Source of the DNA: Glutamicibacter sp002979865
Lineage (GTDB): Bacteria > Actinomycetota > Actinomycetes > Actinomycetales > Micrococcaceae
DNA: 64,000 nucleotides
Assembly: GCF_050030965.1 (NCBI RefSeq)
Contig: NZ_CP188297.1
Coordinates: 3,286,001 to 3,350,000 of the forward strand
Direction: 5' to 3'
A program made the translations under genes and the position numbers. How positions within the stretch are numbered: position 1 is the stretch's first letter; every line of letters begins with the position of its first letter. Positions 8,372 to 16,661 of the stretch are shown here, piece by piece. Below the pieces are notes generated by a model that was not told where the DNA came from, did not search any database, and was given only the letters and a program-made list of their open reading frames with translations.

Positions 8372-8566
8372 ATGACCGACGGAAATTCGCCAGCTGCCGG
8401 GTCAGAAGACTCGGTCCAGAAGCATCGTCTTGAGTCCAGCGCGGAAGACCAACTGGAACACTTCACCGGCGAACGTCGACGCGCGGCTCGGCCCATGGAG
8501 AAAACCGTCCAGTCTCCACCCGAGACGGATGACCCTGATGCGGGGGAGGAGCAAGGGCAGAAATAG
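8372..8566 (+). CDS. small acidic hypothetical protein
   Basis: 64 residues starting MTDGNSPAAG, rich in Glu, Asp, Ser and Pro and without a hydrophobic segment, so probably a disordered cytosolic protein. The ATG at 8372 follows GGGAAGAG (8361-8368). The ORF ends right at a strong bidirectional terminator, which supports its being real. An upstream ATG at 8330 would add 14 residues but lies inside the preceding hairpin. No family recognised. Confidence 0.5.
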   Translation: MTDGNSPAAGSEDSVQKHRLESSAEDQLEHFTGERRRAARPMEKTVQSPPETDDPDAGEEQGQK

Positions 8567-8567
8567 C

Positions 8568-8610
8568 AAAACCGGTTGCCATCCCGATGACGGGATGGCA
8601 ACCGGTTTTT
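8568..8610. terminator. bidirectional terminator between the small ORF and valS
   Basis: AAAACCGGTTGCCATCCCG (8568-8586) is fully complementary to CGGGATGGCAACCGGTTTT (8591-8609) around a four-base loop. It has T runs on both strands and serves the two convergent genes. Confidence 0.93.
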
Positions 8611-8622
8611 CTGGTTCAACTG

Positions 8623-11244
8623 CTATTCGGTTTCTTCAGCCGGAGCCAATTCAACGTTGGTGACAGTCATTTCACCGTCGGCTTCAACCAGGGTCAGCTC
8701 ACGGGCGTTCGCCGCGGACTTCAAGTCCTCGAATCCTGCCTTGAGCTGCGCAACCTGAGACGCTGGAGCGTGGATCTCGCCCGAGAGCACTTCGGTACGC
8801 TGCTTGACCTTCGCATCGGACTTGGCCTTGCGGATGCCCGAGAGAGCGACGCCAACCAGTGGCAGTACCGCCGGGTCGGAGCCCTCCACTGCAGCGGACA
8901 AGTGCCCGGTGCTTGGCCACTGGGTCAGGTGCACCGACCCGGTGCGCCACCAACCCCAAACCTCTTCGGTAGCGAATGGCAGGAATGGCGCGAACAGCCG
9001 CAGCACGGAATCAAGGGTGGTGGCCAGGGTAGCCAGAACCGACGCCTGCTCGGCTTCGCCGTGGCCGCCGTAGGCGCGGTCCTTGACCAATTCGACGTAG
9101 TCGTCGGTGAACGACCAGAAGAACGACTCGGTGATATCCAGCGCGCGAGCATAGTCGTAGTTGTCGAAAGCGCGCTGGGCGTCTTCGATAACGGTCGACA
9201 GGCGAGCGAGCAGCGAACGATCCAGCCCGTTGGTGACTACCGAAGCGTCATCGGTCAAGACGTTGGCGTCGGTCGCGCCCAAGTTCAGCACGAACTTCGA
9301 GGCGTTGAGGATCTTGATGGCCAGGCGGCGGCCGATCTTCATCTGGTTGATTTCATACGCGGTATCGGCACCCAGCTTGGCACTGGCCGCCCAGTAGCGT
9401 ACGGCGTCCGCGCCGAACTTATCCAGGACTTCGTTAGGTACAACCACGTTGCCCTTGGACTTGGACATCTTCTTGCGGTCCGGATCCAGGATCCAGCCCG
9501 AAATCGCAGCGTGCTTCCACGGAGCGTTGCCGTGCAGGGAATCTGCGCGAACCGCGGTGGAGAACAGCCAAGTACGGATGATGTCGTGGCCCTGCGGGCG
9601 CAGGTCGAAGGGGTAGACCTTCGAGAAGAACTCGTCGTCACGGCCCCAACGGCCAGCGATTTGCGGGGTCAGCGAGCTGGTTGCCCAGGTGTCCAGGACA
9701 TCGGCATCGCCAATGAAGCCGTTAGCGGAGCCGCGCTGGTCCTCGGTGTAGCCGGTCGGCGCGTCTGCTGCCGGGTCAACCGGAAGCTGGTCGATGGTCG
9801 GCAACAGCGGCGCATCGTAGTTCGGTTCGCCGTGCTCGTTGACCTGGTACCACACTGGCACTGGTACGCCGAAGAAGCGCTGGCGGGAAACGAGCCAGTC
9901 GCCGTTCAGGCCCGAAACCCAGTTTTCGTAGCGCGAGCGCATGAACGACGGGTGGAAATCAATTTCCTGGCCGCGTGCGATCATCTGGTTGCGGCGTTCT
10001 TCATCACGGCCGCCGTTGCGGATGTACCACTGGCGCGAGGTCACGATTTCCAGCGGCTTGTCGCCCTTTTCGAAGAAGTTCACCGGACGGGAAATCTTCT
10101 TCGGCTCGCCATCAAGCAGGCCCGCGTCGGAAAGCATCTCGACGACGGTTTCCTTGGCGGAGAACACGGTCTTTGCCGAAATCTGGGCGTACGCTTCCTT
10201 GCCGGCCTCGGTGGTGATCCACTCGGGGGTGTCTGCAAGGATGCGGCCGTCGCGTCCAATGATCGGACGGGTTGGCAGCTGCAGTTCGCGCCACCAGGTC
10301 ACGTCGGTCAAGTCGCCAAACGTGCACACCATGGCAATGCCAGAACCCTTGTCGGCCTGGGCCAATGGGTGCGGGTGGACGGTGACGGGAACTCCGAAGA
10401 TCGGCGAGGTCACGGTCTTGCCGAACAAGTGCTGGTAGCGCTCGTCATCCGGGTGGGCCACTAGCGCGGCGCAAGCAGCGAGCAGTTCCGGGCGGGTGGT
10501 CTCGATGAAGACCTGCTCGCCGTTTTCAGCGTCGAATGCATAACGGTAGTAGGCGCCGGGCATTTCCCGGTCTTCGAGTTCGGCCTGGGCCACTGCGGTA
10601 CGGAAGGTCACGTCCCACAGGGTTGGAGCTTCAGCCATGTAGGCGTCGCCCTTTGCCAGGTTGTCCAGGAAGGCGCGCTGCGAAGTTGCACGCGAATTGT
10701 CGTCGATCGTGCGGTAGGTCATGCGCCAGTCCACCGAAAGGCCCAGGGTGGTGAACAGCTGCTCGAAGACCTTTTCGTCTTCGACCGCCAGCTCTTCACA
10801 GATCTCGATGAAGTTCTTGCGGCTGATGACATCCCAGTCGCGCTGGTTCTTCGCAGGCTTTTCCGGTGGACGGTAGCCCTCGATGTACGGCTTGGTCGGG
10901 TCGCAACGGACGCCGAAGTAGTTCTGCACGCGGCGCTCGGTAGGCAAGCCGTTGTCATCCCAACCAAGTGGGTAGAACACGTTCTTGCCGATCATGCGCT
11001 GGTAGCGAGCCAACACGTCGGTCTGCGTGTACGAGAACATGTGTCCTACGTGCAGCGAACCCGAAGCGGTTGGCGGGGGAGTGTCGATGGAGTACACGGC
11101 TTCGCGAGTCGTGTCCTCATTGAAGTGATAGGTGCCCTCGGTGCGCCACCGGGACGAAAGACGTTCTTCCAAGCCTTCCAAAGCGGGCTTGTCAGGAACG
11201 GAAACCGTTGCGGGCGTGTCTGTGCCCAAGTTTTCTTCTGCCAT
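8623..11244 (-). CDS. valS: valine--tRNA ligase
   Basis: 873 residues from the ATG at 11244. Class I synthetase: HIGH-type motif SGSLHVGH within TPPPTASGSLHVGH, a large CP1 editing domain, the KMSKSKGN loop, and an anticodon-binding C-terminal domain. It charges tRNA-Val and hydrolyses mischarged Thr-tRNA. An upstream ATG at 11304 would add 20 residues that do not look like the family; GGAAG spaced nine bases before 11244 decides the start. It is convergent with the small ORF at 8372, sharing a terminator. Confidence 0.97.
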   Translation of the reverse strand: MAEENLGTDTPATVSVPDKPALEGLEERLSSRWRTEGTYHFNEDTTREAVYSIDTPPPTASGSLHVGHMFSYTQTDVLARYQRMIGKNVFYPLGWDDNGLPTERRVQNYFGVRCDPTKPYIEGYRPPEKPAKNQRDWDVISRKNFIEICEELAVEDEKVFEQLFTTLGLSVDWRMTYRTIDDNSRATSQRAFLDNLAKGDAYMAEAPTLWDVTFRTAVAQAELEDREMPGAYYRYAFDAENGEQVFIETTRPELLAACAALVAHPDDERYQHLFGKTVTSPIFGVPVTVHPHPLAQADKGSGIAMVCTFGDLTDVTWWRELQLPTRPIIGRDGRILADTPEWITTEAGKEAYAQISAKTVFSAKETVVEMLSDAGLLDGEPKKISRPVNFFEKGDKPLEIVTSRQWYIRNGGRDEERRNQMIARGQEIDFHPSFMRSRYENWVSGLNGDWLVSRQRFFGVPVPVWYQVNEHGEPNYDAPLLPTIDQLPVDPAADAPTGYTEDQRGSANGFIGDADVLDTWATSSLTPQIAGRWGRDDEFFSKVYPFDLRPQGHDIIRTWLFSTAVRADSLHGNAPWKHAAISGWILDPDRKKMSKSKGNVVVPNEVLDKFGADAVRYWAASAKLGADTAYEINQMKIGRRLAIKILNASKFVLNLGATDANVLTDDASVVTNGLDRSLLARLSTVIEDAQRAFDNYDYARALDITESFFWSFTDDYVELVKDRAYGGHGEAEQASVLATLATTLDSVLRLFAPFLPFATEEVWGWWRTGSVHLTQWPSTGHLSAAVEGSDPAVLPLVGVALSGIRKAKSDAKVKQRTEVLSGEIHAPASQVAQLKAGFEDLKSAANARELTLVEADGEMTVTNVELAPAEETE

Positions 11245-11666
11245 ACGTCTATTCTTCCATGTTTTGCCCGGCGCACAGTCATTGTTGCCCATGGCTTGCA
11301 CCACGCCGCTGTCCAGCCGGGACCAGCTGGATCAAAAGCCTGTGCCGGACCGGCGGCCCTTGGCTCAGCCGTCCTGCCGCGAACGCCGAATCGCCTTGTC
11401 GCCCGCACCAGCGGCACGGTGCACCCGGGCATAGCAGCGCCGTCTGGCGTTGGCGCATTCCTGCATGGCTCCGCTTACGCAAGATATTCCCTCCGATTGC
11501 ATTCCTCCGGCAGCCGCGCCAGCTGCACGTTGCCGCCGCGCAGTAGGCGCAGGCGGGACAGCATCGGCCATGGCCCTGGCGGCACCGCCGACGCTCGCCG
11601 CCCTGGATTCCAGGCCCTGGCCCGGAAGAAAATCTTGCCGCATGAAATGTAAGAGAAATTCATGCC
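11245..11666. other. divergent intergenic region valS/SDR; no gene seen
   Basis: About 420 bases between two divergent genes. The sequence is GC-rich with several open frames on both strands, but none has a plausible start, composition or motif. It must contain the valS promoter and, at its right end, the SDR operator. Confidence 0.5.
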
Positions 11667-11680
11667 TTACCAACTGGTAA
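11667..11680 (+). promoter_or_regulatory. palindromic operator candidate before the SDR gene
   Basis: TTACCAACTGGTAA: six-base arms TTACCA/TGGTAA around AC. It sits where the -35 of the SDR promoter would fall relative to a -10 TACAGT at 11692-11697, a typical repressor position (TetR or MarR type). No regulator gene is adjacent. Confidence 0.5.
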
Positions 11681-11691
11681 TGATCTGGTTC

Positions 11692-11703
11692 TACAGTTGA
11701 CGT
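11692..11703 (+). promoter_or_regulatory. -10 element of an apparently leaderless SDR transcript
   Basis: TACAGT ends seven bases before the ATG at 11704, and no Shine-Dalgarno sequence is present. Transcription would therefore begin at or next to the start codon. Confidence 0.45.
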
Positions 11704-12468
11704 ATGACAATTACAGATAAGACTTCTTCCCGTTCGGCCGTTGTTACCGGAGCTTCCAGCGGAATCGGCCAGGCAACAGTCCATGCGTTGCGCGCACAAG
11801 GATGGACCGTCTTCGCAGTAGCCCGCCGGGCCGACCGCTTGGAAAAGCTCGCCGCTGAATGCGGTGCGATCGCGGTGCCAGCAGATGTCAGCGTGCAGGC
11901 AGATGTCGACGCACTGGTAGAAACGGTCACCGCGCAAGGCGGCGCAGATACGCTGGTCAATTGCGCCGGCGGTGCGCGTGGAACCGAAACCTGGGCCGAC
12001 GCGGTCGATGAAAACTGGGACTTCATGTGGCAAGCCAATGTCATGGGAACCATGCGCTTGACCCGTGCACTGCTGCCCCAGCTTCGCGAGGCGCGAGGCA
12101 CCGTCTTGAACGTTACCTCCACCGCCGCACTGGCCAGCTACGAAGGCGGCAGCGGCTACAACGCGGCAAAGGCCGCTGAACGTGCCATGACCCAGGCGCT
12201 TCGTCTTGAAGAAGTCGAGAACGGGCTGCGGGTAATCGAGATCCTGCCCGGCCTGGTGCAGACAGAAGAGTTCGCGCTCCGTCGCCTGGGAAGCCAGAGC
12301 GCCGCCGACAACGTCTACGCCGGTGTGGAGAATCCCTTGACCGGTGAAGACGTTGCCGAAGTCATCCGCTATGCGGTCAGCGCCCCGGCCCACGTGAATC
12401 TGGATGAAATTGTCATCCGCCCGCAGGCGCAGGCCGCCAACCACAAGCTAGTGCGCAGCGCCAAATAG
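11704..12468 (+). CDS. short-chain dehydrogenase/reductase (YdfG-like)
   Basis: 254 residues. Rossmann fold with TGASSGIG near the N-terminus, an NCAGG segment at the position of the NNAG motif, catalytic Ser (NVTSTAAL) and the Tyr-x3-Lys motif in YNAAK. ARRADR after the second strand favours NADP(H). The overall pattern resembles the YdfG group of 3-hydroxy-acid/serine dehydrogenases, but the substrate is not certain. No ribosome binding site is visible, consistent with a leaderless mRNA. The sulfur operon follows 30 bases later. Confidence 0.85.
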   Translation: MTITDKTSSRSAVVTGASSGIGQATVHALRAQGWTVFAVARRADRLEKLAAECGAIAVPADVSVQADVDALVETVTAQGGADTLVNCAGGARGTETWADAVDENWDFMWQANVMGTMRLTRALLPQLREARGTVLNVTSTAALASYEGGSGYNAAKAAERAMTQALRLEEVENGLRVIEILPGLVQTEEFALRRLGSQSAADNVYAGVENPLTGEDVAEVIRYAVSAPAHVNLDEIVIRPQAQAANHKLVRSAK

Positions 12469-12498
12469 GCGCCCAACAACATCGGTGAGGATCAATTC

Positions 12499-13239
12499 AT
12501 GAGTCAAGCGACCCAGCAGAAGATACATGTTGTCGCAACATCCCACGGCACGGACAACGCCAACGGGCAGCAACTAATCCATGATCTGCGTGCCGACCTG
12601 GAACGGCGGAGCGAAGAGCGATTCCCGGTGCAGCTTGTCTGGCACGAAGCCTATGTGGATGTCCAAGAGCCCCGGCTTGAAACGGTTATCGCCGGTTTGC
12701 CTGAAGGCGAGCCGGCAGTGGTCTTGCCGCTGCTGGTCTCCGACGGCGTTCATACGACGCACGACATCGCGCAGGCGGTCGCCTCGCGCGCGGGAACCTC
12801 CGCCGCCCTGCCATTGGGTCCGCTGCCGGAGCTGGCCCAAGTCCTGGCGCAACGCGCCGCAGGGCACCTGGCCAACGACCCGCTCGTTGTCTTGGCGGCG
12901 GCGGGCACGAGATTGGAAGTCGGCCAAAACCAGGTCAAGAATCTCGCCGAGCAGCTCGCTGTCCTATTGGAGCGCGAAGTGCAGGTGGGCTACTGCGCAG
13001 GGGCCCAGCCGCGGATCGCTGACGTCGTGGGAAATGCTGCCGCGCGTCCAGTGCTCGTGCTCAGCTCGCTGCTCGCCGACGGATTCTTCCAGCAGAAGCT
13101 GGCTAGCACGGGGGCAGGCGTGGTGACAAGCCCCCTGCTTCCTGACGTAATGATTGCTCAATGTTTCCTTGTGCGACTGCAAAAGGCGCTCGAAGAGGAG
13201 CTTTTCATGTCTCCAGATGACGAAGTCCTAACTCGTTAG
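12499..13239 (+). CDS. sirohydrochlorin chelatase (CbiX/SirB family)
   Basis: 246 residues with two repeated chelatase halves. The first carries VVATSHGTDN with the metal-binding His and, further on, SDGVHTTHDI, a second His-rich site; the second half is more divergent (VLVLSSLLADGFF). The enzyme would insert Fe2+ into sirohydrochlorin to make siroheme, the cofactor of the reductase encoded next. GTGAGG (12485-12490) precedes the ATG. Annotations sometimes label this family cobalt chelatase; the neighbouring siroheme enzyme and SUMT argue for iron. Confidence 0.85.
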   Translation: MSQATQQKIHVVATSHGTDNANGQQLIHDLRADLERRSEERFPVQLVWHEAYVDVQEPRLETVIAGLPEGEPAVVLPLLVSDGVHTTHDIAQAVASRAGTSAALPLGPLPELAQVLAQRAAGHLANDPLVVLAAAGTRLEVGQNQVKNLAEQLAVLLEREVQVGYCAGAQPRIADVVGNAAARPVLVLSSLLADGFFQQKLASTGAGVVTSPLLPDVMIAQCFLVRLQKALEEELFMSPDDEVLTR

Positions 13240-13268
13240 GCAACGCGTAGCCATGTGACACCGGCAGG

Positions 13269-13306
13269 TTGCCGACCCCCTGGGGGCAGTTCCTACGCTG
13301 GTGGAC
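13269..13306 (+). promoter_or_regulatory. candidate leaderless promoter of the sulfite reductase gene
   Basis: TTGCCG (13269-13274) and TACGCT (13294-13299) are separated by 19 bases. The spacer contains the perfect palindrome CCCCCTGGGGG (13276-13286). The -10 ends seven bases before the ATG at 13307 and there is no Shine-Dalgarno sequence. Confidence 0.4.
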
Positions 13307-15007
13307 ATGACGCAGACAACCACACCAGTTCGCTCCACAAGAGCGGCAAAACCCAACGGCCAATGGAAAATCGACGGCCCTGTCCCGTTGAATGCCAACG
13401 AAGAGATGAAGGCCGCCGACAACGGCCTGAACGTGCGCCAGCGCATCGAGGAAATCTACTCGAAGCAGGGCTTCGATTCCATTGAACCCGAGGATCTGCA
13501 CGGCCGCTTCCGCTGGTGGGGCCTCTACACCCAGCGTGCCCAGGGGATCCCCGGCGGCAAGACGGCGACGCTGAGCCCAGAAGAACTTGAAGACCGCTAC
13601 TTCATGCTGCGCGTGCGCATCGACGGCGGCGCCCTGACCACCGAGCAGCTGCGCGTCATCGGCCAGATCTCCACCGACTTCGCCCGCGACACCGCCGACC
13701 TGACAGATCGCCAGAACGTCCAGCTGCACTGGATCGACGTCGTCGATGTCCCGGAGATCTGGCAGCGGCTGGAAGCCGTCGGCCTGCACACCACCGAGGC
13801 CTGCGGCGACGTGCCCCGTGTCATCCTCGGCTCTCCGGTGGCAGGCATCAGCAAGGACGAGATCATCGATCCCAGCCCGGTGATCGCCGAAATTTCCCGC
13901 CGCTACATCGGCAAGCCGGAATTCGCGAACCTCCCGCGCAAGTTCAAGACCGCCATCACCGGCCACCCAAGCCAGGATGTCGTCCACGAAATCAACGACA
14001 TCGCCTTGATCGGCACCGTCCACCCGGAACTCGGCCCCGGATACGACCTGTGGGTCGGCGGCGGGCTGTCGGCAAACCCCCGCCTGGGCGAACGCCTCGG
14101 CGCCTTCGTGACCGAAGAGCAGGCACCGGATGTCTGGGAGGGCGTTGTTTCCATCTTTCGGGACTACGGATACCGCCGCTTGCGCAACCGCGCACGCCTG
14201 AAGTTCCTGCTGGCCGAATGGGGCACGGAAAAAATGCGCCAGGTGCTGCAAGATGAGTACCTGGGCTATGAGCTGCCCGACGGCCCGTTGCCGGAGCAGC
14301 CCACCGAAGCAGGAGACCACAGCGGGGTCAACGAGCAGAAGGACGGCAAGTTCTATATCGGGTTGACCGCTCCGGCTGGCCGCGTATCCGGTACTGCGCT
14401 GACCGGCCTTGCCGATTTGGCCGAAGCCCATGGATCCACCCGGCTGCGCACCACCCCGCACCAGAAGATCATCGCCCTGGACATCGCCGAAGAGCAGGTG
14501 CAGGACTTCGTCGCTTCGGCTCGCGCCCTGGGCCTGGAGGCATTCCCCAGCTTGTTCAAGCGTTCGGCCATTGCCTGCACCGGTATCGAATTCTGCAAGC
14601 TGGCCATTGTGGACACCAAAGACACCATGATTGACGCGGTAGCAAAAATCGAGGATCGCCTGGCCGACCACGAGGGCAAGCTGCCTCGCCAGCTGTCTCT
14701 GCACGTCAACGGCTGCCCGAACTCCTGCGCCCGCATCCAAACCGCGGACCTCGGATTCAAGGGGCAGCTGATTACCAACGACCAGGGTGAACAGGTCTCC
14801 GGATTCCAGGTTCACCTCGGTGGCACCCTGGCCGGTTTCGAAAATGGCGAAGCCGCCCTGGGGCGCACGGTGCGCGGGCTCAAGGTCGCGGCTGATGAAT
14901 TGCCCGAATACGTGGAGCGGGTAGTGAAGAACTACTCGGCCTCGGCTGCCGAAGGGGAATCCTTCGCTGCCTGGGCCCACCGAGCTGAAGAGGATGAGCT
15001 GAAATGA
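13307..15007 (+). CDS. ferredoxin-dependent sulfite (or nitrite) reductase, siroheme/4Fe-4S
   Basis: 566 residues from the ATG at 13307 (an in-frame GTG lies two codons earlier). The siroheme-4Fe4S cysteines are clear: Cys424 and Cys430 (CTGIEFC) and Cys470 and Cys474 (CPNSC). The N-terminal part has RWWGLYTQR and ACGDVPR, features of the mycobacterial SirA/NirA type, where a Tyr-Cys crosslink lies near the active site. It reduces sulfite to sulfide, or nitrite to ammonia, with six electrons from ferredoxin. Its place before cysH, cysD and cysN makes sulfite the likely substrate. It overlaps cysH by four bases. Confidence 0.92.
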   Translation: MTQTTTPVRSTRAAKPNGQWKIDGPVPLNANEEMKAADNGLNVRQRIEEIYSKQGFDSIEPEDLHGRFRWWGLYTQRAQGIPGGKTATLSPEELEDRYFMLRVRIDGGALTTEQLRVIGQISTDFARDTADLTDRQNVQLHWIDVVDVPEIWQRLEAVGLHTTEACGDVPRVILGSPVAGISKDEIIDPSPVIAEISRRYIGKPEFANLPRKFKTAITGHPSQDVVHEINDIALIGTVHPELGPGYDLWVGGGLSANPRLGERLGAFVTEEQAPDVWEGVVSIFRDYGYRRLRNRARLKFLLAEWGTEKMRQVLQDEYLGYELPDGPLPEQPTEAGDHSGVNEQKDGKFYIGLTAPAGRVSGTALTGLADLAEAHGSTRLRTTPHQKIIALDIAEEQVQDFVASARALGLEAFPSLFKRSAIACTGIEFCKLAIVDTKDTMIDAVAKIEDRLADHEGKLPRQLSLHVNGCPNSCARIQTADLGFKGQLITNDQGEQVSGFQVHLGGTLAGFENGEAALGRTVRGLKVAADELPEYVERVVKNYSASAAEGESFAAWAHRAEEDELK

Positions 15008-15726
15008 GCAAGCCGACCCCAGTACGTACCCGCAGCGAGGCTGAACTGCGGCGCATCGCCAAGCTGGGCGCCGCCGAGCTGGGCTGGGATGCCACAGCGG
15101 ACCAGGTCGTCGCTTTCGCTGCTGAGCACCTCGAAGCCGAGGAGGTAGCGGTGGCCTGCTCGATGGCCGATGCCGTGCTGCCGCACCTGGTCTGCGCGCA
15201 GCTGCCCAAGGTCGATGTGCTGTTCCTGGAAACCGGATACCACTTTGCCGAAACCCATGGAACCCGCGACGAGGTGGCCCGCACGCTGGACGTGAACATC
15301 GTCGACGTGCTGCCTGCCTTGACCGTGGCCGAACAGGATCAGAAGTTCGGCAAGGACCTGTTCTCCCGGGATCCGGCCGCCTGCTGCCAGCTGCGCAAGA
15401 TGGACCCGCTGGCCAGATCCCTGTCCGGATACAGCGCGTGGTTCACCGGGGTACGCCGTGACGAAGCTGAGACCCGCATCAACACGCCCCTGGTCGCTTT
15501 CGACGAGAAGCACGGACTGGTCAAATTCAATCCCGTGGCCCCCTGGAGCTTCGATCAGCTGATCGACTACGCCACCGGGCACCAAGTACCCGTGAACCTG
15601 CTGCTGTCCAACGGCTACCCGTCCATCGGATGCCAGCCTTGCACCCGGCCGGTAGCCGAGGGCGAGGACCCGCGGGCTGGCCGCTGGGCCGGGCTGAATA
15701 AAACCGAATGCGGAATCCACGTCTAA
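15004..15726 (+). CDS. cysH: adenosine 5'-phosphosulfate (APS) reductase
   Basis: 240 residues of the PAPS/APS reductase family. The 4Fe-4S ligands of the APS-using type are present (Cys127-Cys128 and Cys210-x2-Cys213), as is the C-terminal catalytic Cys237 (ECGIHV). It reduces APS to sulfite with thioredoxin-type thiols, bypassing PAPS, which fits the absence of an APS kinase gene next to cysD and cysN. The start codon overlaps the stop of the sulfite reductase gene, implying coupled translation. Confidence 0.93.
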   Translation: MSKPTPVRTRSEAELRRIAKLGAAELGWDATADQVVAFAAEHLEAEEVAVACSMADAVLPHLVCAQLPKVDVLFLETGYHFAETHGTRDEVARTLDVNIVDVLPALTVAEQDQKFGKDLFSRDPAACCQLRKMDPLARSLSGYSAWFTGVRRDEAETRINTPLVAFDEKHGLVKFNPVAPWSFDQLIDYATGHQVPVNLLLSNGYPSIGCQPCTRPVAEGEDPRAGRWAGLNKTECGIHV

Positions 15727-15736
15727 GGAGCGAATC

Positions 15737-16660
15737 ATGACCATCACCGCTAACGCGCCCGCAGGCACCCAGCGCAGCGTCCTGGACGCCTTGGAAGCCG
15801 AATCGATCCACATCATCCGCGAAGTGCTCGCCGAATTCGACAAGCCCGGACTGCTGTTCTCCGGCGGCAAGGACTCCGTAGTCGTCCTGCACCTGCTGGC
15901 CAAGGCCGTCTCCCCGGGCCGCGTGCCCATCCCCGTCGTGCACATCGATACCGGCCACAACTTCGCCGAGGTGCTCAACTTCCGCGACGCGGTCGTGGAA
16001 AAGTACGGGCTGAACCTCGTCGTCGGCTCCGTGCAGGAGTACATCGACCGCGGAGAGCTGGCCGAGCTGCCCGACGGCACCCGCAACCGCCTGCAGACCC
16101 GGGTCCTGCTGGACACCATCGAATCCAACGGCTTCGACGTGGTCTTCGGCGGGGCGCGCCGCGATGAGGACAAGGCCCGCGCCAAGGAGCGCATCCTGTC
16201 CCTGCGCGACGAGTTCGGCGTCTGGGATCCGCGCAACCAGCGCCCGGAAATCTGGAGCCTGTACAACGGGCGGCACGAGCCGGATTGGCATGTGCGCGCC
16301 TTCCCGATCTCCAACTGGACCGAACGCGATATCTGGGCCTACATCCAGCGCGAGAACATCGAGCTGCCGCCGATCTACTTCGCGCACTGCCGCCAGGTCT
16401 TCGAACGCGACGGCATGTGGCGGGCACTGACCAGCGTCAGCCAGCCCAACGCCGATGAGCCGGTCGTCGTCAAGCAGGTGCGCTACCGCACCGTGGGCGA
16501 CGCCAGCTGCACCGGGGCGGTGCTCTCCGCCGCCGACACCGTGGCGAAGGTGCTCGATGAATTGGCCGTCGCCACCATCACCGAACGCGGAGCCACCCGC
16601 GCCGACGACCGTATTTCCGCCGCGGGAATGGAAGACCGCAAGACCGAAGGGTACTTCTAA
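15737..16660 (+). CDS. cysD: sulfate adenylyltransferase subunit 2
   Basis: 307 residues. PP-loop motif SGGKDS at residues 42-47, and the family's conserved ESIHIIREV region before it. With CysN it forms ATP sulfurylase (sulfate + ATP to APS + PPi). The start ATG follows AAGGAG, and cysN begins one base after the stop. Confidence 0.95.
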   Translation: MTITANAPAGTQRSVLDALEAESIHIIREVLAEFDKPGLLFSGGKDSVVVLHLLAKAVSPGRVPIPVVHIDTGHNFAEVLNFRDAVVEKYGLNLVVGSVQEYIDRGELAELPDGTRNRLQTRVLLDTIESNGFDVVFGGARRDEDKARAKERILSLRDEFGVWDPRNQRPEIWSLYNGRHEPDWHVRAFPISNWTERDIWAYIQRENIELPPIYFAHCRQVFERDGMWRALTSVSQPNADEPVVVKQVRYRTVGDASCTGAVLSAADTVAKVLDELAVATITERGATRADDRISAAGMEDRKTEGYF

Positions 16661-16661
16661 G

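Noticed and set aside
8587..10464. 625-codon open frame on the plus strand opposite valS
   Set aside because: Antisense shadow of a strongly biased gene; no motif or start signal.
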